Source of the DNA: Sphingomonas sp. TDK1
Lineage (GTDB): Bacteria > Pseudomonadota > Alphaproteobacteria > Sphingomonadales > Sphingomonadaceae
Reading direction: 5' to 3'
Length of the DNA stretch: 64,000 bases
Assembly: GCF_001650735.1 (NCBI RefSeq)
Contig: NZ_LXVY01000025.1
Location: 62,001 to 126,000 of the forward strand
Of this stretch, positions 55,302 to 64,000 are shown piece by piece. The position numbers and the translations under genes are program-made. Below the pieces are notes generated by a model that was not told where the DNA came from, did no database searches, and was given only the letters and a program-made list of their open reading frames with translations. Positions within the stretch are counted from its first letter, which is position 1. Each line of letters begins with the position of its first letter.

Positions 55302-56764
55302 GCGGCCCGGCGTTTCGCCGGCTCGGGGTTGGAGAAGACCAACTCGTCGTCGATGCGGCCGAACTTCAGCGCCATCAGATCGCGCGTATAGCTCTGATGG
55401 ACCCGCCACGGCTTGCGATGGCCCTGCCGCGGGAGCAGGCCGCGCGCGCGCTGGACATAGCCCGAAGTGAAGTCGAGAAAGGGCTGTGCCTCCACCGGCG
55501 CCGCCGGCTGCGGTGTCACCTGCCGCATCCCGCGCTTCGCCATCGCCCCCAGCAGCCGGGAGACATAGCGCGCGGTCAGGTCCGCCTTCAGCGTCCAGCT
55601 GGCATTGGTATAGCCGAACGCGATGGCGAGGTTGGGCACGCCGGAGAACATCATCCCCTTGTAGGTCAGCCGCTCCGCCCAATCGACGACCTCGCCGTCC
55701 ACCGTGACGGGGATACCGCCCATCAACTGCACCTGCAGGCCGGTCGCGGTAACCACGAGATCGGCAGGCAACTCGCGCCCCGATTGCAGCTTCAGGCCCT
55801 CCGGGGTGAAACGGTCGATCCGGTCCGTCACCACCGCTGCCCGGCCATCGCGGATTGCCGCGAACAGGTCGGCATCGGGCACCAGGCACAGCCGCTGGTC
55901 CCAGGGGTTGTAGCTGGGGGTGAAATGGGTGGCGACGTCATAGTCGTGGCCCAGCTCGCACCGAACCATGTCGACCAGCCGCTCCTTGGCCTTGGCCGGG
56001 TGCTTGCGCGCCAGCGCATAGAAATACTGGCTGAGCAGAACGTTCTTCCAGCGCGTCAGGGCATAGGCGGTCTTGCCGGGTAGATACCGCCGAAGCCAGT
56101 TGGCGATGCCGTCCTGCGAAGGCCGGGCCACGATATAGGTGGGGGATCGCTGCAGCATGGTGACATGGGCCGCGCGACGGGCGAGCTCCGGCACCAGCGT
56201 GACCGCCGTCGCGCCGCTGCCGATCACGACGACGCGCTTGTCGGCATAGTCGATGTCAGGGGTCCAGAATTGCGGATGGACGATGCGGCCGTGAAAGGTC
56301 TCGCGTCCGGCGAAGGCGGGCAGATACGCCTGATCGTACTTGTAATAGCCCGAACAGAGAAACAGGAAGCTGCAGCTGAACTGGCGGGTGCGGCCGTCGG
56401 TCTCCACGCTCACCGTCCAGAGCGCTTCCTCGCTCGACCAGGCGGCGGCCACCACCTTGTGGCGATAGCGGATGCGGCGGTCGATCCCGAACGCGCGCGC
56501 GGTATCCTCCAGATAGCGCAGGATCGCGTCGCCGTCCGCGATCGCCTTGGCATCGGTCCAGGGTCGAAACGAGAAGCCGAGCGTGTACATATCGGAATCG
56601 GATCGGATGCCGGGGTAGCGGAACAGATCCCAGGTTCCCCCCATCCGCTCCCGGCCCTCGAGGATCGCATAGGTGCGGCCCGGGCAATGCGTCTGCAGAT
56701 GATAGCCTGCACCGATGCCCGACAGCCCCGCGCCCACGACGAGAACGTCGAAATGTTCGCGCAT
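55298..56764 (-). CDS. FAD-containing (Baeyer-Villiger type) monooxygenase
   Basis: A 488-residue NADPH-dependent flavin monooxygenase. The FAD motif LVVGAGLSGIGAGYHLQTHC is near residue 7, GGTWDLFRYPGIRSDSDMYT follows, and the Baeyer-Villiger fingerprint F-x-G-x-x-x-H-x-x-x-W is met by FHGRIVHPQFW near residue 155. The NADPH motif RVVVIGSGATAVTLVPELA is next. It oxidises ketones to esters in related enzymes; the substrate is unknown here. The ATG at 56764 is chosen because it starts just before the FAD motif. Confidence 0.92.
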   Translation of the reverse strand: MREHFDVLVVGAGLSGIGAGYHLQTHCPGRTYAILEGRERMGGTWDLFRYPGIRSDSDMYTLGFSFRPWTDAKAIADGDAILRYLEDTARAFGIDRRIRYRHKVVAAAWSSEEALWTVSVETDGRTRQFSCSFLFLCSGYYKYDQAYLPAFAGRETFHGRIVHPQFWTPDIDYADKRVVVIGSGATAVTLVPELARRAAHVTMLQRSPTYIVARPSQDGIANWLRRYLPGKTAYALTRWKNVLLSQYFYALARKHPAKAKERLVDMVRCELGHDYDVATHFTPSYNPWDQRLCLVPDADLFAAIRDGRAAVVTDRIDRFTPEGLKLQSGRELPADLVVTATGLQVQLMGGIPVTVDGEVVDWAERLTYKGMMFSGVPNLAIAFGYTNASWTLKADLTARYVSRLLGAMAKRGMRQVTPQPAAPVEAQPFLDFTSGYVQRARGLLPRQGHRKPWRVHQSYTRDLMALKFGRIDDELVFSNPEPAKRRAA

Positions 56765-56817
56765 AGTTTCTGCCTCTCCGGGAGGCATGGTTGCACGACT
56801 ATGCGGGCTACGCCACC

Positions 56818-59800
56818 TCAATAATCCCGCGAATAGCGCAGGGTCGCGCCCGATCCGCCGAACGAACTGGTCTGCGAGAGCACGCTCAATGCACGCGACA
56901 GCGACACTTCGAGCTGCGTCGCGGTGAAGCCGCGCGCATCGGTGATGATCTCGATATAGATATTGTTGGTGATGTACTTGCCCGCCGCCAGCGAGGTGCC
57001 GCGGCCGGTCGTGTCATCGGCGCCCAGCACGCGCAACCGGTCGATGCCCGTCGCCGACTTGAGCTGGCCGAGCGGGTTGAGCCCGCCGCCGGTCGCCCGC
57101 AACGAGTTGAGCGCCGCCGCCAACTGGATGGCCTCGGTGGCCGAGAGGTTGGTCACGTTGGTGCCGAAGAACAGTCGCGAGAGCACCTCGTCCTGCGGCA
57201 GCGCCGGGTTGGAGGTGAAGGCGATCTGCGGCTTCTGCGCGGTGCCGGTGATGTTGAGGATCGCGGTGACGCCTTCCGCCGTGGTGTTGGCGGAGATGTC
57301 GATCGTCGGGTTGGTCAGCTCCGCGCCCTGGAAGCTGATCACGCCCTTGGTCAGCTCGAACCGGCGGCTGGCGAAACTGTAGGTGCCGCGCACCACTTCC
57401 ATCGTGCCGCGGATCTGCGGCGCCAGCGTCGTGCCGCCGATGGTGATGTTGGCCTGCCATTCGGACTCGAGGCCCATGCCGCTCACCATCAGGCGGTTGT
57501 TGGCGCGGACGCGGATGGCGAGGTCGAAATTGCCGAAGGCGCGCACCGGCTTCCGCGCCTGTGCCTGCTGGTTCGGATCCGCATCGCCCTTGCGCCGCAC
57601 GCCGGTCAGTTCCGGAATCTCGGCCGCGCCCTGGCGGATGATCTGGTAATTCGCCTCGGGGATGTTGATCTGGCCTTCGATCTTCTGGACGTCGGCATTC
57701 TTGGTGATGGTCAGGTTGCCACTCGCCGTGGCACCCAAAGCCTCGCTCCGTGCGAGCCGCGCGTCGTCGAGCTTGACGGTGATCGCCATCGGGAAACCCT
57801 CTGCCGATGACAGACCCACCCGGCCGCTGGCGCTGACGGTACCGTCGCCAGCCTTGGCGCTTAGCTGGTTCAAGACGAAGGCATCGTTGGAGAACTGGCC
57901 GTCGATCTTCAGGTTGGTCAGGCGAGTACCGGTGCCTTCATTATCGTAGGTCAGGTTGTCGGCCCGGACGACGCCGTTCAGTTGCGGGCGATCCACCCTC
58001 CCGCTGAAATCCGCCGCCATGCCAATCGGGCCGGTCAGTTGCTGGTTGGGCAGCCCGGCAAAGGCAAAGGGGAGCGCCGATGGGCCGTTATAGCGGATTC
58101 CGCCGGAGAGGGGCGCCGCCATCAGTCTTTCGGTCCAGCTGCCGGCGCCCGGCCCGAGCGGGCGCAACGTCGTGACGATACGACCGATGGTCGTCGTCCC
58201 GCGCCGGATCAGCGCACGCAGGTCGCCGCCATCGGGAAGCAGCTTGCCGACCATACTGATGTGGACCGGCGTCGAGACGCGGACGAGGCTCGAGCGGGTG
58301 AGATCGTCGACCTCCAAGCGCAGATCCGCGCTTGGGAACGCATCGGGCGACGTCTGCGCAAAGTCGAGGCTGCCGGTCGCGGCACCGCCGATGCCGAGAT
58401 CCGGCACAAAGGCATTCACGATCGCCAGGTCCAGCTTGTCCAGCCGGGCCTGGAGCACCGTGCCGTCGCCATAGCGACCGGCAAGGCGCACGCTGCCCTG
58501 GTCGAAATCGATCTGCGTCGGCAGCAGGCGGTAGGTCCCGTTCTCGACCGCGATCCGCACGGCCTGTGGCGTGCGGAACTTCACGCCGCTCGCCTGCCCC
58601 TGGAGTGCCGCCGTCCACAAATTCGGCGTCATCCGGCCATTCAGCGCAACGTCGAACGCCACGCCCGAAGAGCCGCTTGCCACCGCCTGTACCGTACCGT
58701 TGCCGCCGCGATAGTCGATCTTGGCGCGGGCGGTGCGCAGCAGGAACTCGCCTCGCTTCAGATTCGCGATCTGCACGTCGGCGACGACCTGCGGTTGATC
58801 CGCAAGCACGATGCTTGCGGTGGCGATGGCGCGGCCGATGGTCAGTTCAGCAACGCCGGGAATGGCGGCATTGGCTGCCGTCGCCTGCACATCCGCGCGC
58901 TGGAACTTGCCCTCGGCGCCCAACATGGCGATGCCGTCCACGCCCGATCCGCGGAAGGTCAGCTGGCCAGCGAACGGCCCCGCGGGTGTCGCCCGCAACT
59001 GGCCCGCAATGTCCATGCCCGCGAAGCGGGCGGCATTGACCTGGATCGCCAGCGCTTTGCCGGTGCGGACAAGGACATCCGCATTGAACGGCCCGTAATT
59101 GCTCTCGCCGGTGGAGGTCACTGCATAGGCGTCGCCGCGTCCCACCACCTTGGCCTCGACCTTGGCGAGCCCGATGCCCAGCCCCGGCTTCTCCGCCCGA
59201 AGAAGTAGCTGCGGCGCATTGAGCGTGCCGGTCACCTGCGCGCTGAGCGGACCATATTGATCGGAAATCGCGTCCGCCGTGATGCGGATCGGCCCGGCGG
59301 GGTCGTACGTCCCCTGCCCGCGCAACACGCGAAACTGGGGCGCGCGGACGCGGACATCGGCGATGCCGATTACCCCGCGGGGATCGAGGTTCAGCCTTGC
59401 GGACGCAACTGTGTTGCCGCCAAGGAAGTTGCGCGCGCCCTCGTTGAACAGCTTCCGTGTACGTCCAGCGACCTTACCGCGTATGCCCCAGCCCCCGCCG
59501 GGAGCGGTGTAGAGTTCTGCATCAGTGCTCAGGTCGACCACGCCAACCCCGGCGATGGTATAATCGTTGATCCGCCCCTTGAGCGCGCCGGTATAGCGCC
59601 CCTTGGCCATGTCGGCAGCGACGATTGCGGTAGCGTCGATCTTGTCCGACTTCAGCCGCAGATTGTCCGAGAGAATACGGCTGCCCGAGATGGCGAGATC
59701 GCCATTCACCGTGAGGTTAGTGACGAGCCCGCCCGCTGCCGCATTGAGCCCCGAGACCCGCGCGGCGCGGGCGCGCACCGGCACCAGGATGCGATCCGAA

Positions 59801-61035
59801 TCCACGCGCGCCCGACCTTCGGCATAAAGCTGCTCGACTATTGTCTCGCCGAAGCCAATCGCGCCGGCGGACAGCTTGTAGTCGACCAGCGGAGTCGCAA
59901 AAGCGCCTTCCAGCGCCAGCGAAGCCCGCACCGATCGCCCGACCAGCTTCGGTGCGATCGTGCCCGGCTTCAGCAGCATCGCATCTACGTGCACGCCGTG
60001 AAACACATTGTTACCGAGATCGACCAAGCCCTGGGCCTGCGCGGAAAGCGCATCGGACTTGAGCTTGATCACGCCGTCCGCCTTGCGATCCGCCCAACGG
60101 AAATCGGTATCAAGCCGCAATCCCGGCGCAGTCAGCCGCTCGACCGGTCCTTGAAGATACAGGCCCGGGTGCGTCATCCCGCGGATCTGGAAGCGACCGT
60201 TATCGGCCGTCACGTCGAGATCGGCAAGGCTGCCGCCACCTAGTGTCGCAACTCCCTTGCCGGCCCAGTGCTTCCAGTCGCCCGCGCCCTGCACGGTCGC
60301 TACCAGTGGTGCCTGGAACTTGGCGAGACCGGCAACCAGGCCGCCCTTGGGGGCGTTCAGGCGCAGGTCGATGTCGAGCCGATTGGCCTGCGGCACCGCA
60401 TCCAGCTTCAACGTAACGCGATCACCACCAGCTACGCCGCGTGCCGCGATGGTTCCGGCGTCCGCCACCAACTGGGCGCGCCCATCCGACAAATGCGCGG
60501 AGCCGCTGAGCTGCGCAATGTGACGCTGGCCGTCCACCGCCGGCGCAATATCGATCCGCGCCACGTTCAGGCGCGCGACGTCGACGTTCAGGTCCGGCAG
60601 CAGGGGCGCGTCGGGATCCCCAGACGGCTTCAGCTCGGGCAGCCGTGCGAGCCGGATTTCCGGGCTCTCCAGGTTGCGGATGTCGATCCGGTTCTTGAGG
60701 TAGGACAGCGGCCGCCAGTCCAGCTTGATCTCCTGCGCGGTGGCGAACACGCCCTTTGTGTCGCTCACGCGCACGTCGCGCAGCACCATGCCGCCATAGA
60801 TCGAGCCGTCGATCCGACCGATACGGAAGCTCAGCCCGGATTCGAGTTTCAGCCGCGCCAGCTGGTCGGCGATCAGTCGCCGACCAGGCTGCGTGTCGAG
60901 CCCCAGTACGGCGAGCCCCGCCAGAGCAGCGATCGACACCAGGCCGACAGCGATCCAGCTGACAATCTTCACCCACAGCGATCGGCCGGTGCGCACCACC
61001 GTCACGGTCTCGGTTTCGGGCACTTCGTCCGCCAT
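56818..61035 (-). CDS. tamB: Translocation and assembly module protein TamB
   Basis: A 1405-residue inner-membrane-anchored periplasmic protein that spans to the outer membrane and works with TamA in outer-membrane protein or lipid delivery. It has an N-terminal transmembrane helix (IVSWIAVGLVSIAALAGLAV), a very long AsmA-like beta-rich body, and the C-terminal DUF490 domain (VVRGTYSFASRRFELTKGVI and QDEVLSRLFFGTNVTNLSAT). The ATG overlaps the tamA stop by one base (TGATG), so production is coupled. A TTG just upstream is also open but not preferred. Confidence 0.93.
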   Translation of the reverse strand: MADEVPETETVTVVRTGRSLWVKIVSWIAVGLVSIAALAGLAVLGLDTQPGRRLIADQLARLKLESGLSFRIGRIDGSIYGGMVLRDVRVSDTKGVFATAQEIKLDWRPLSYLKNRIDIRNLESPEIRLARLPELKPSGDPDAPLLPDLNVDVARLNVARIDIAPAVDGQRHIAQLSGSAHLSDGRAQLVADAGTIAARGVAGGDRVTLKLDAVPQANRLDIDLRLNAPKGGLVAGLAKFQAPLVATVQGAGDWKHWAGKGVATLGGGSLADLDVTADNGRFQIRGMTHPGLYLQGPVERLTAPGLRLDTDFRWADRKADGVIKLKSDALSAQAQGLVDLGNNVFHGVHVDAMLLKPGTIAPKLVGRSVRASLALEGAFATPLVDYKLSAGAIGFGETIVEQLYAEGRARVDSDRILVPVRARAARVSGLNAAAGGLVTNLTVNGDLAISGSRILSDNLRLKSDKIDATAIVAADMAKGRYTGALKGRINDYTIAGVGVVDLSTDAELYTAPGGGWGIRGKVAGRTRKLFNEGARNFLGGNTVASARLNLDPRGVIGIADVRVRAPQFRVLRGQGTYDPAGPIRITADAISDQYGPLSAQVTGTLNAPQLLLRAEKPGLGIGLAKVEAKVVGRGDAYAVTSTGESNYGPFNADVLVRTGKALAIQVNAARFAGMDIAGQLRATPAGPFAGQLTFRGSGVDGIAMLGAEGKFQRADVQATAANAAIPGVAELTIGRAIATASIVLADQPQVVADVQIANLKRGEFLLRTARAKIDYRGGNGTVQAVASGSSGVAFDVALNGRMTPNLWTAALQGQASGVKFRTPQAVRIAVENGTYRLLPTQIDFDQGSVRLAGRYGDGTVLQARLDKLDLAIVNAFVPDLGIGGAATGSLDFAQTSPDAFPSADLRLEVDDLTRSSLVRVSTPVHISMVGKLLPDGGDLRALIRRGTTTIGRIVTTLRPLGPGAGSWTERLMAAPLSGGIRYNGPSALPFAFAGLPNQQLTGPIGMAADFSGRVDRPQLNGVVRADNLTYDNEGTGTRLTNLKIDGQFSNDAFVLNQLSAKAGDGTVSASGRVGLSSAEGFPMAITVKLDDARLARSEALGATASGNLTITKNADVQKIEGQINIPEANYQIIRQGAAEIPELTGVRRKGDADPNQQAQARKPVRAFGNFDLAIRVRANNRLMVSGMGLESEWQANITIGGTTLAPQIRGTMEVVRGTYSFASRRFELTKGVISFQGAELTNPTIDISANTTAEGVTAILNITGTAQKPQIAFTSNPALPQDEVLSRLFFGTNVTNLSATEAIQLAAALNSLRATGGGLNPLGQLKSATGIDRLRVLGADDTTGRGTSLAAGKYITNNIYIEIITDARGFTATQLEVSLSRALSVLSQTSSFGGSGATLRYSRDY

Positions 61036-63269
61036 CAAAATGCCTGCCCGATCGAGATGTAGAGCGCGATTTTCGACTCGCCCTTCTTGCGTGCGATCGG
61101 CGTGGCCACGTCGACGCGCAGCGGGCCGAAATTCGTGTAGAGCCGGCCGCCGATGCCTGCGCCAAAGCGCAGGTTGCGGCCCGTAGGCGTGGTGCCCTCA
61201 TAGACCTGGCCCGCATCGAGAAACGGCACGATGCCGTAATTGCCGAAGCGATAGCGCGCCTCAATGCCGAACTCGTTGAACGCACGACCGCCCACTGGCT
61301 TGCCGTCCGGCGAGCGCGGGCCCAGTTCCTGATATCCAAAGCCGCGGACCGATCCACCGCCACCGCCATAATAGCGCCGCGAAGGCGGCAGGTCGTCGCG
61401 CGAAACGCCGCTGATCGACCCTGCCCGCGCCCGACCTGCCAGCACGATACTGCTGGTAATCGGGTAATAGCCGTCTACCTCCAGCATCATGCGCGCATAA
61501 GGCCGCACCGAACCTCGTACCGACGTTTCGGCACTCAAATTGCCCTTGATGCGATAGCCTCGGGTCGGGTTCAGCAAGTCGTCCGACGTGTCATACCCCA
61601 GGAAGGTCGGGATCGCAGCGATAAGCCAGGTGCCCCGGTCGCGTTTCCCGAGATCGTAATTGTATCGATCCTCGTTCGAACCAACGAGCTCGGCGCCATA
61701 ATAATAGGTCCAGCGCTTCTGCCAGATTGGGGTGGAGTCACGCGAAATACGCGTAGAAAGCGTTGTGGTGAACGCCTCGAACGCATCGTAATCGCTGTGA
61801 TTGAGCGACGCGGTCACCAGGAAGGTCCGGTCGCGCTTGCCGGCATTGGACCGGCGGAAGGTAGTGGTCAGCGCCTGTTCCTGGGTACCGAAGATGCCGC
61901 TGACGGTCAGCGCGCCTTCGGGCGGGAACAAGTTCCGATGCGCCCAGCTCGCCTGCGCCTTGATACCTTGCCCCGTGCTGTAGCCGAGTTCGCCAGCCAG
62001 CGTTCGCGCCTTGCCCGCGACTTGGCGTACCAGCAGATCCACCTGCTGAGTCCCGTCGGGGCCTGGCGCATTGGTGCGCTGCGGCTCAACCGACACGGTA
62101 GAGAATAGGCCCGTCGCGATCAGCGCCTGCCGAAGGTCGTCGACCTTGCGGCTGTCATAGATCTGGCCTTCGCGATACCGCCGGAAGATCTCGATATGCT
62201 CCGACGTGAAAACCTGCCTGCGGCCGGCGGTCTGGATCTTACCGAAGCTCGCCCGTGGGCCCAGCGTTACCGGCAAGGTATAGTCCCCCGTGTGCGTTGC
62301 ATCGTCGAGTACGACGTCCCGCTGGCCCAGCTCGACGAAGGGGTAGCCTTGCTGCGGCAGGCGCAGCGAAACGTTGGCCTCTGCCCCGAGCACACGATTT
62401 GCCTCAAGCGGATCCCCCGGGTTGAGGTTCAGCTCACGGTCGAGCAGGCCTGGCGGCACGGTCGGATCGCTCGTCACGCGTACGGCACCCAAGCGGTAGA
62501 GCTTGCCGGGTGAAGCGATGATCGTCGCCTTGACAGCGCCGGAATTCGGCGGATCCTGTGCGATGGAGGACGAGGCTGTGGCGTCGTAATAGCCGAGCGA
62601 CTTCATCAGCCGCAGCGCCAGCTTCTCGTCCTCGCGCGCACGAGCCGAAACCATCGCGGCGTTGGCCGCCTTGCCCTTTCCGTGGTGAAGCGCCGATAGC
62701 TGGCGGAATTCGTCTTCCAGCCGAAGCGCCTCCAGCCCGTCGACCTGCACCGTGTACCGGATGGCGGGCGCCTTCTCGGCGTCGTCCGCAGTATCGCCGA
62801 CCGGCTCGACCTTGAACGCGGCGAGCGGGGGCAGCGGCGCGAGCATCTCCGGCGATTCGGGACCAGCAGGCGTGAACCCCTGGTCGCCAGCAGGCGAAAC
62901 ACCCTGCGCTGCCGTGCCGAGCGCCGGCGTAGCATTGGATGCCGGCAGCGCGGGCTGCACGGTCGCCCTTGGATTCAGTGCGGGCTTTTGCGGCGCGGTG
63001 GTCGCCGGCTTCTGGAAGCCGCCCAGCGGCTCCAGCGGCGCATTGATATCGTCGCTGAGTTTGGGAAGCGCCTGCTCGAACGTCTTGTCTGGGACGATCG
63101 GTGCGTTCTCCTGCGCGTCAGCGGCAACAGGCTGGTCTTGCGCAGGCGACGCGGACTGCGGGGCGCCCTGCCCCGGCTTAGGATCGTTTAGCTGGGCGTG
63201 TGCGATAGCGGGCACGAACCCTGCCCCCGCCAACGCGGCGACCCAAACCACCCGAACCCCTTTACCCAC
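61035..63269 (-). CDS. tamA: Outer-membrane assembly protein TamA (BamA/TamA family)
   Basis: A 744-residue outer-membrane Omp85 protein with a signal peptide (VVWVAALAGAGFVPAIAHAQ). About 140 residues rich in Pro, Ala and Gln follow before the POTRA domains (GALEALRLEDEFRQ-like region, here VDGLEALRLEDEFRQLSALH, then KLYRLGAVRVTSDPTVPPGL). The beta-barrel contains the Omp85 signature YGGGGGSVRGFGYQELGPRS and ends in IALYISIGQAF with a terminal aromatic. The GTG at 63269 has an excellent GGAGGAGG upstream; an earlier reading lacks a signal. It pairs with tamB. Confidence 0.92.
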   Translation of the reverse strand: MGKGVRVVWVAALAGAGFVPAIAHAQLNDPKPGQGAPQSASPAQDQPVAADAQENAPIVPDKTFEQALPKLSDDINAPLEPLGGFQKPATTAPQKPALNPRATVQPALPASNATPALGTAAQGVSPAGDQGFTPAGPESPEMLAPLPPLAAFKVEPVGDTADDAEKAPAIRYTVQVDGLEALRLEDEFRQLSALHHGKGKAANAAMVSARAREDEKLALRLMKSLGYYDATASSSIAQDPPNSGAVKATIIASPGKLYRLGAVRVTSDPTVPPGLLDRELNLNPGDPLEANRVLGAEANVSLRLPQQGYPFVELGQRDVVLDDATHTGDYTLPVTLGPRASFGKIQTAGRRQVFTSEHIEIFRRYREGQIYDSRKVDDLRQALIATGLFSTVSVEPQRTNAPGPDGTQQVDLLVRQVAGKARTLAGELGYSTGQGIKAQASWAHRNLFPPEGALTVSGIFGTQEQALTTTFRRSNAGKRDRTFLVTASLNHSDYDAFEAFTTTLSTRISRDSTPIWQKRWTYYYGAELVGSNEDRYNYDLGKRDRGTWLIAAIPTFLGYDTSDDLLNPTRGYRIKGNLSAETSVRGSVRPYARMMLEVDGYYPITSSIVLAGRARAGSISGVSRDDLPPSRRYYGGGGGSVRGFGYQELGPRSPDGKPVGGRAFNEFGIEARYRFGNYGIVPFLDAGQVYEGTTPTGRNLRFGAGIGGRLYTNFGPLRVDVATPIARKKGESKIALYISIGQAF

Positions 63270-63396
63270 GCGCCTCCTCCGGGAGCCGCGATTTCGACCG
63301 GCCCGCCCGCTCTCGTAACGGTCTATTGCGGATTTTGCTCCCCCCTCTGCGCCTTTCGACGCAATGCGCGCGGTCAACCGACGGCATGGGTCAGCT

Positions 63397-63843
63397 TCAG
63401 GCGGCCTTGAACGTCGCGGCGGCCGCCTCGATCCGGACCAGCATCGCCGCAAGCTGCACTCGCTCCGAATCGGAGAAGCTAGCGAACAAAGCGCGTTCTA
63501 TCTCAAGCGCCTTCGGTGCGATCTGCTCATAGAGCTGCCACCCTTCCGGCGTCAGCGCGACAAGGTGCGACCGCTGGTCACTGGGGTTCGTAGCACGCGC
63601 GATAAGCCCCCGCTCGACCAAGCCAATCGCCGCTCGACTCACCGTCACCTTGTCCATCTGCGTGCGGCCGCAGAGCGCCTGCTGACTCATCGCCCCGCCC
63701 TCCGCCAGCACGGCGACGAGACGCCATTCCGGAATGCGCAAGCCGAAAAGCGACCGGTAGACACTCGCCACCGCGTCCGAGACCGCATTGGAGGCGATGG
63801 ACATGCGGTACGGCAGAAAATCGTCCAATTTCAATGCAGTCAT
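63397..63843 (-). CDS. MarR-family transcriptional regulator
   Basis: A 148-residue winged-helix regulator. The DNA-binding part is GAMSQQALCGRTQMDKVTVS (recognition helix and wing to follow: GLVERGLIARATNPSDQRSH), the standard MarR pattern. The C-terminal helices are for dimerisation. The ATG at 63843 has GGGG upstream; a GTG 6 bp earlier is also possible. It may control itself through the palindrome at 63896-63910. Targets and ligand are unknown; MarR regulators often control aromatic catabolism, including homogentisate genes, but no hppD-linked site was proved. Confidence 0.92.
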   Translation of the reverse strand: MTALKLDDFLPYRMSIASNAVSDAVASVYRSLFGLRIPEWRLVAVLAEGGAMSQQALCGRTQMDKVTVSRAAIGLVERGLIARATNPSDQRSHLVALTPEGWQLYEQIAPKALEIERALFASFSDSERVQLAAMLVRIEAAAATFKAA

Positions 63844-63895
63844 CCCCACCCCTTACCTAGGAATTAACCAATTCGCAGCTGACAACGCTGGCAGG

Positions 63896-63910
63896 TTGCA
63901 ATTTTTGCAA
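63896..63910. promoter_or_regulatory. Candidate MarR-type operator
   Basis: TTGCAA repeated on either side of TTT makes the 15-bp palindrome TTGCAATTTTTGCAA-like site, 53 bp upstream of the MarR ATG. Symmetry and position are typical of a MarR autoregulatory site. The rest of 63844-64000 holds no other clear feature. Confidence 0.4.
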
Positions 63911-64000
63911 TGATACCGGTAACAGTTCGCACTTGCAGCAGATGCCGGTGCGGTGCAGAACGATCGGGCCTTTCAGGCATCCTCTCCTAAGACTTTCATA

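Overview
The window is chromosomal DNA from a high-GC alphaproteobacterium, most likely a sphingomonad (Sphingomonas or a close relative). This is inferred from three things: a TonB-dependent receptor followed by SapC-type and cupin-like genes; the nuo operon ending in birA-coaX-rnj-DUF1467; and the small DUF6356 and DUF1467 proteins. No tRNA, rRNA, CRISPR array, prophage or classical insertion sequence was seen. Genes are tightly packed, with many start/stop overlaps and frequent GTG or TTG starts.

Layout. (1) 1-10.6 kb is a LacI-controlled outer-membrane uptake locus. On the minus strand it has a TonB-dependent receptor, a SapC-family protein, a cupin-like protein and the LacI-family regulator (cut by the left edge). 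An MFS transporter lies on the plus strand. A second minus-strand unit holds a PhoD-type phosphatase/phosphodiesterase and a predicted beta-helix enzyme. One perfect 16-bp palindrome, ATGTGAACGTTCACAT, lies upstream of both the receptor and phoD and is the best candidate operator. (2) 10.6-29.3 kb is a complete 14-gene respiratory complex I operon (nuoA-N, minus strand) running on into birA, coaX, rnj and a DUF1467 gene. Two unusual genes are coupled into it: an NTF2-like protein between nuoD and nuoE, and a 55-residue membrane protein between nuoE and nuoF. (3) 29.4-36.5 kb (minus strand) holds a triple-CheW protein, a soluble five-PAS chemoreceptor, inositol monophosphatase, EF-P, an M23 peptidase and an L,D-transpeptidase. 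(4) 36.6-43.9 kb (plus strand) holds a K+ channel with an RCK domain, a VirJ/AcvB-like protein next to mprF (lysyl-phosphatidylglycerol metabolism), a 3-hydroxyisobutyrate dehydrogenase-like enzyme, a DUF6356 protein and an FAD/NAD-binding protein. (5) 44-55.3 kb (plus strand) is an amino-acid breakdown block. It covers tyrosine (hppD, hmgA) and leucine (isovaleryl-CoA dehydrogenase and both methylcrotonyl-CoA carboxylase subunits), with Rieske, NTF2-like, DUF3088, GNAT, MaoC and FAD oxidoreductase genes between or after them. (6) 55.3-64 kb (minus strand) holds a Baeyer-Villiger-type monooxygenase, the TamB/TamA outer-membrane assembly pair and a MarR regulator.

The most unusual structure is in region 5. 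Palindromic, GC-rich repeats lie between the catabolic genes. In one family each arm is two successive hairpins, and arms occur as inverted pairs. One pair (46453-46594) has a short spacer. Another (49871-50421) encloses a single antisense gene for a DUF559 nuclease-like protein. The hairpin sequences differ between arms while base pairing is kept, which suggests the structure itself is selected. This looks like a miniature element carried by, or carrying, a DUF559 protein. A second repeat family forms a perfect 34-bp inverted pair between ivd and mccB.

All functional names come from reading motifs and gene order by eye. No database search was run.
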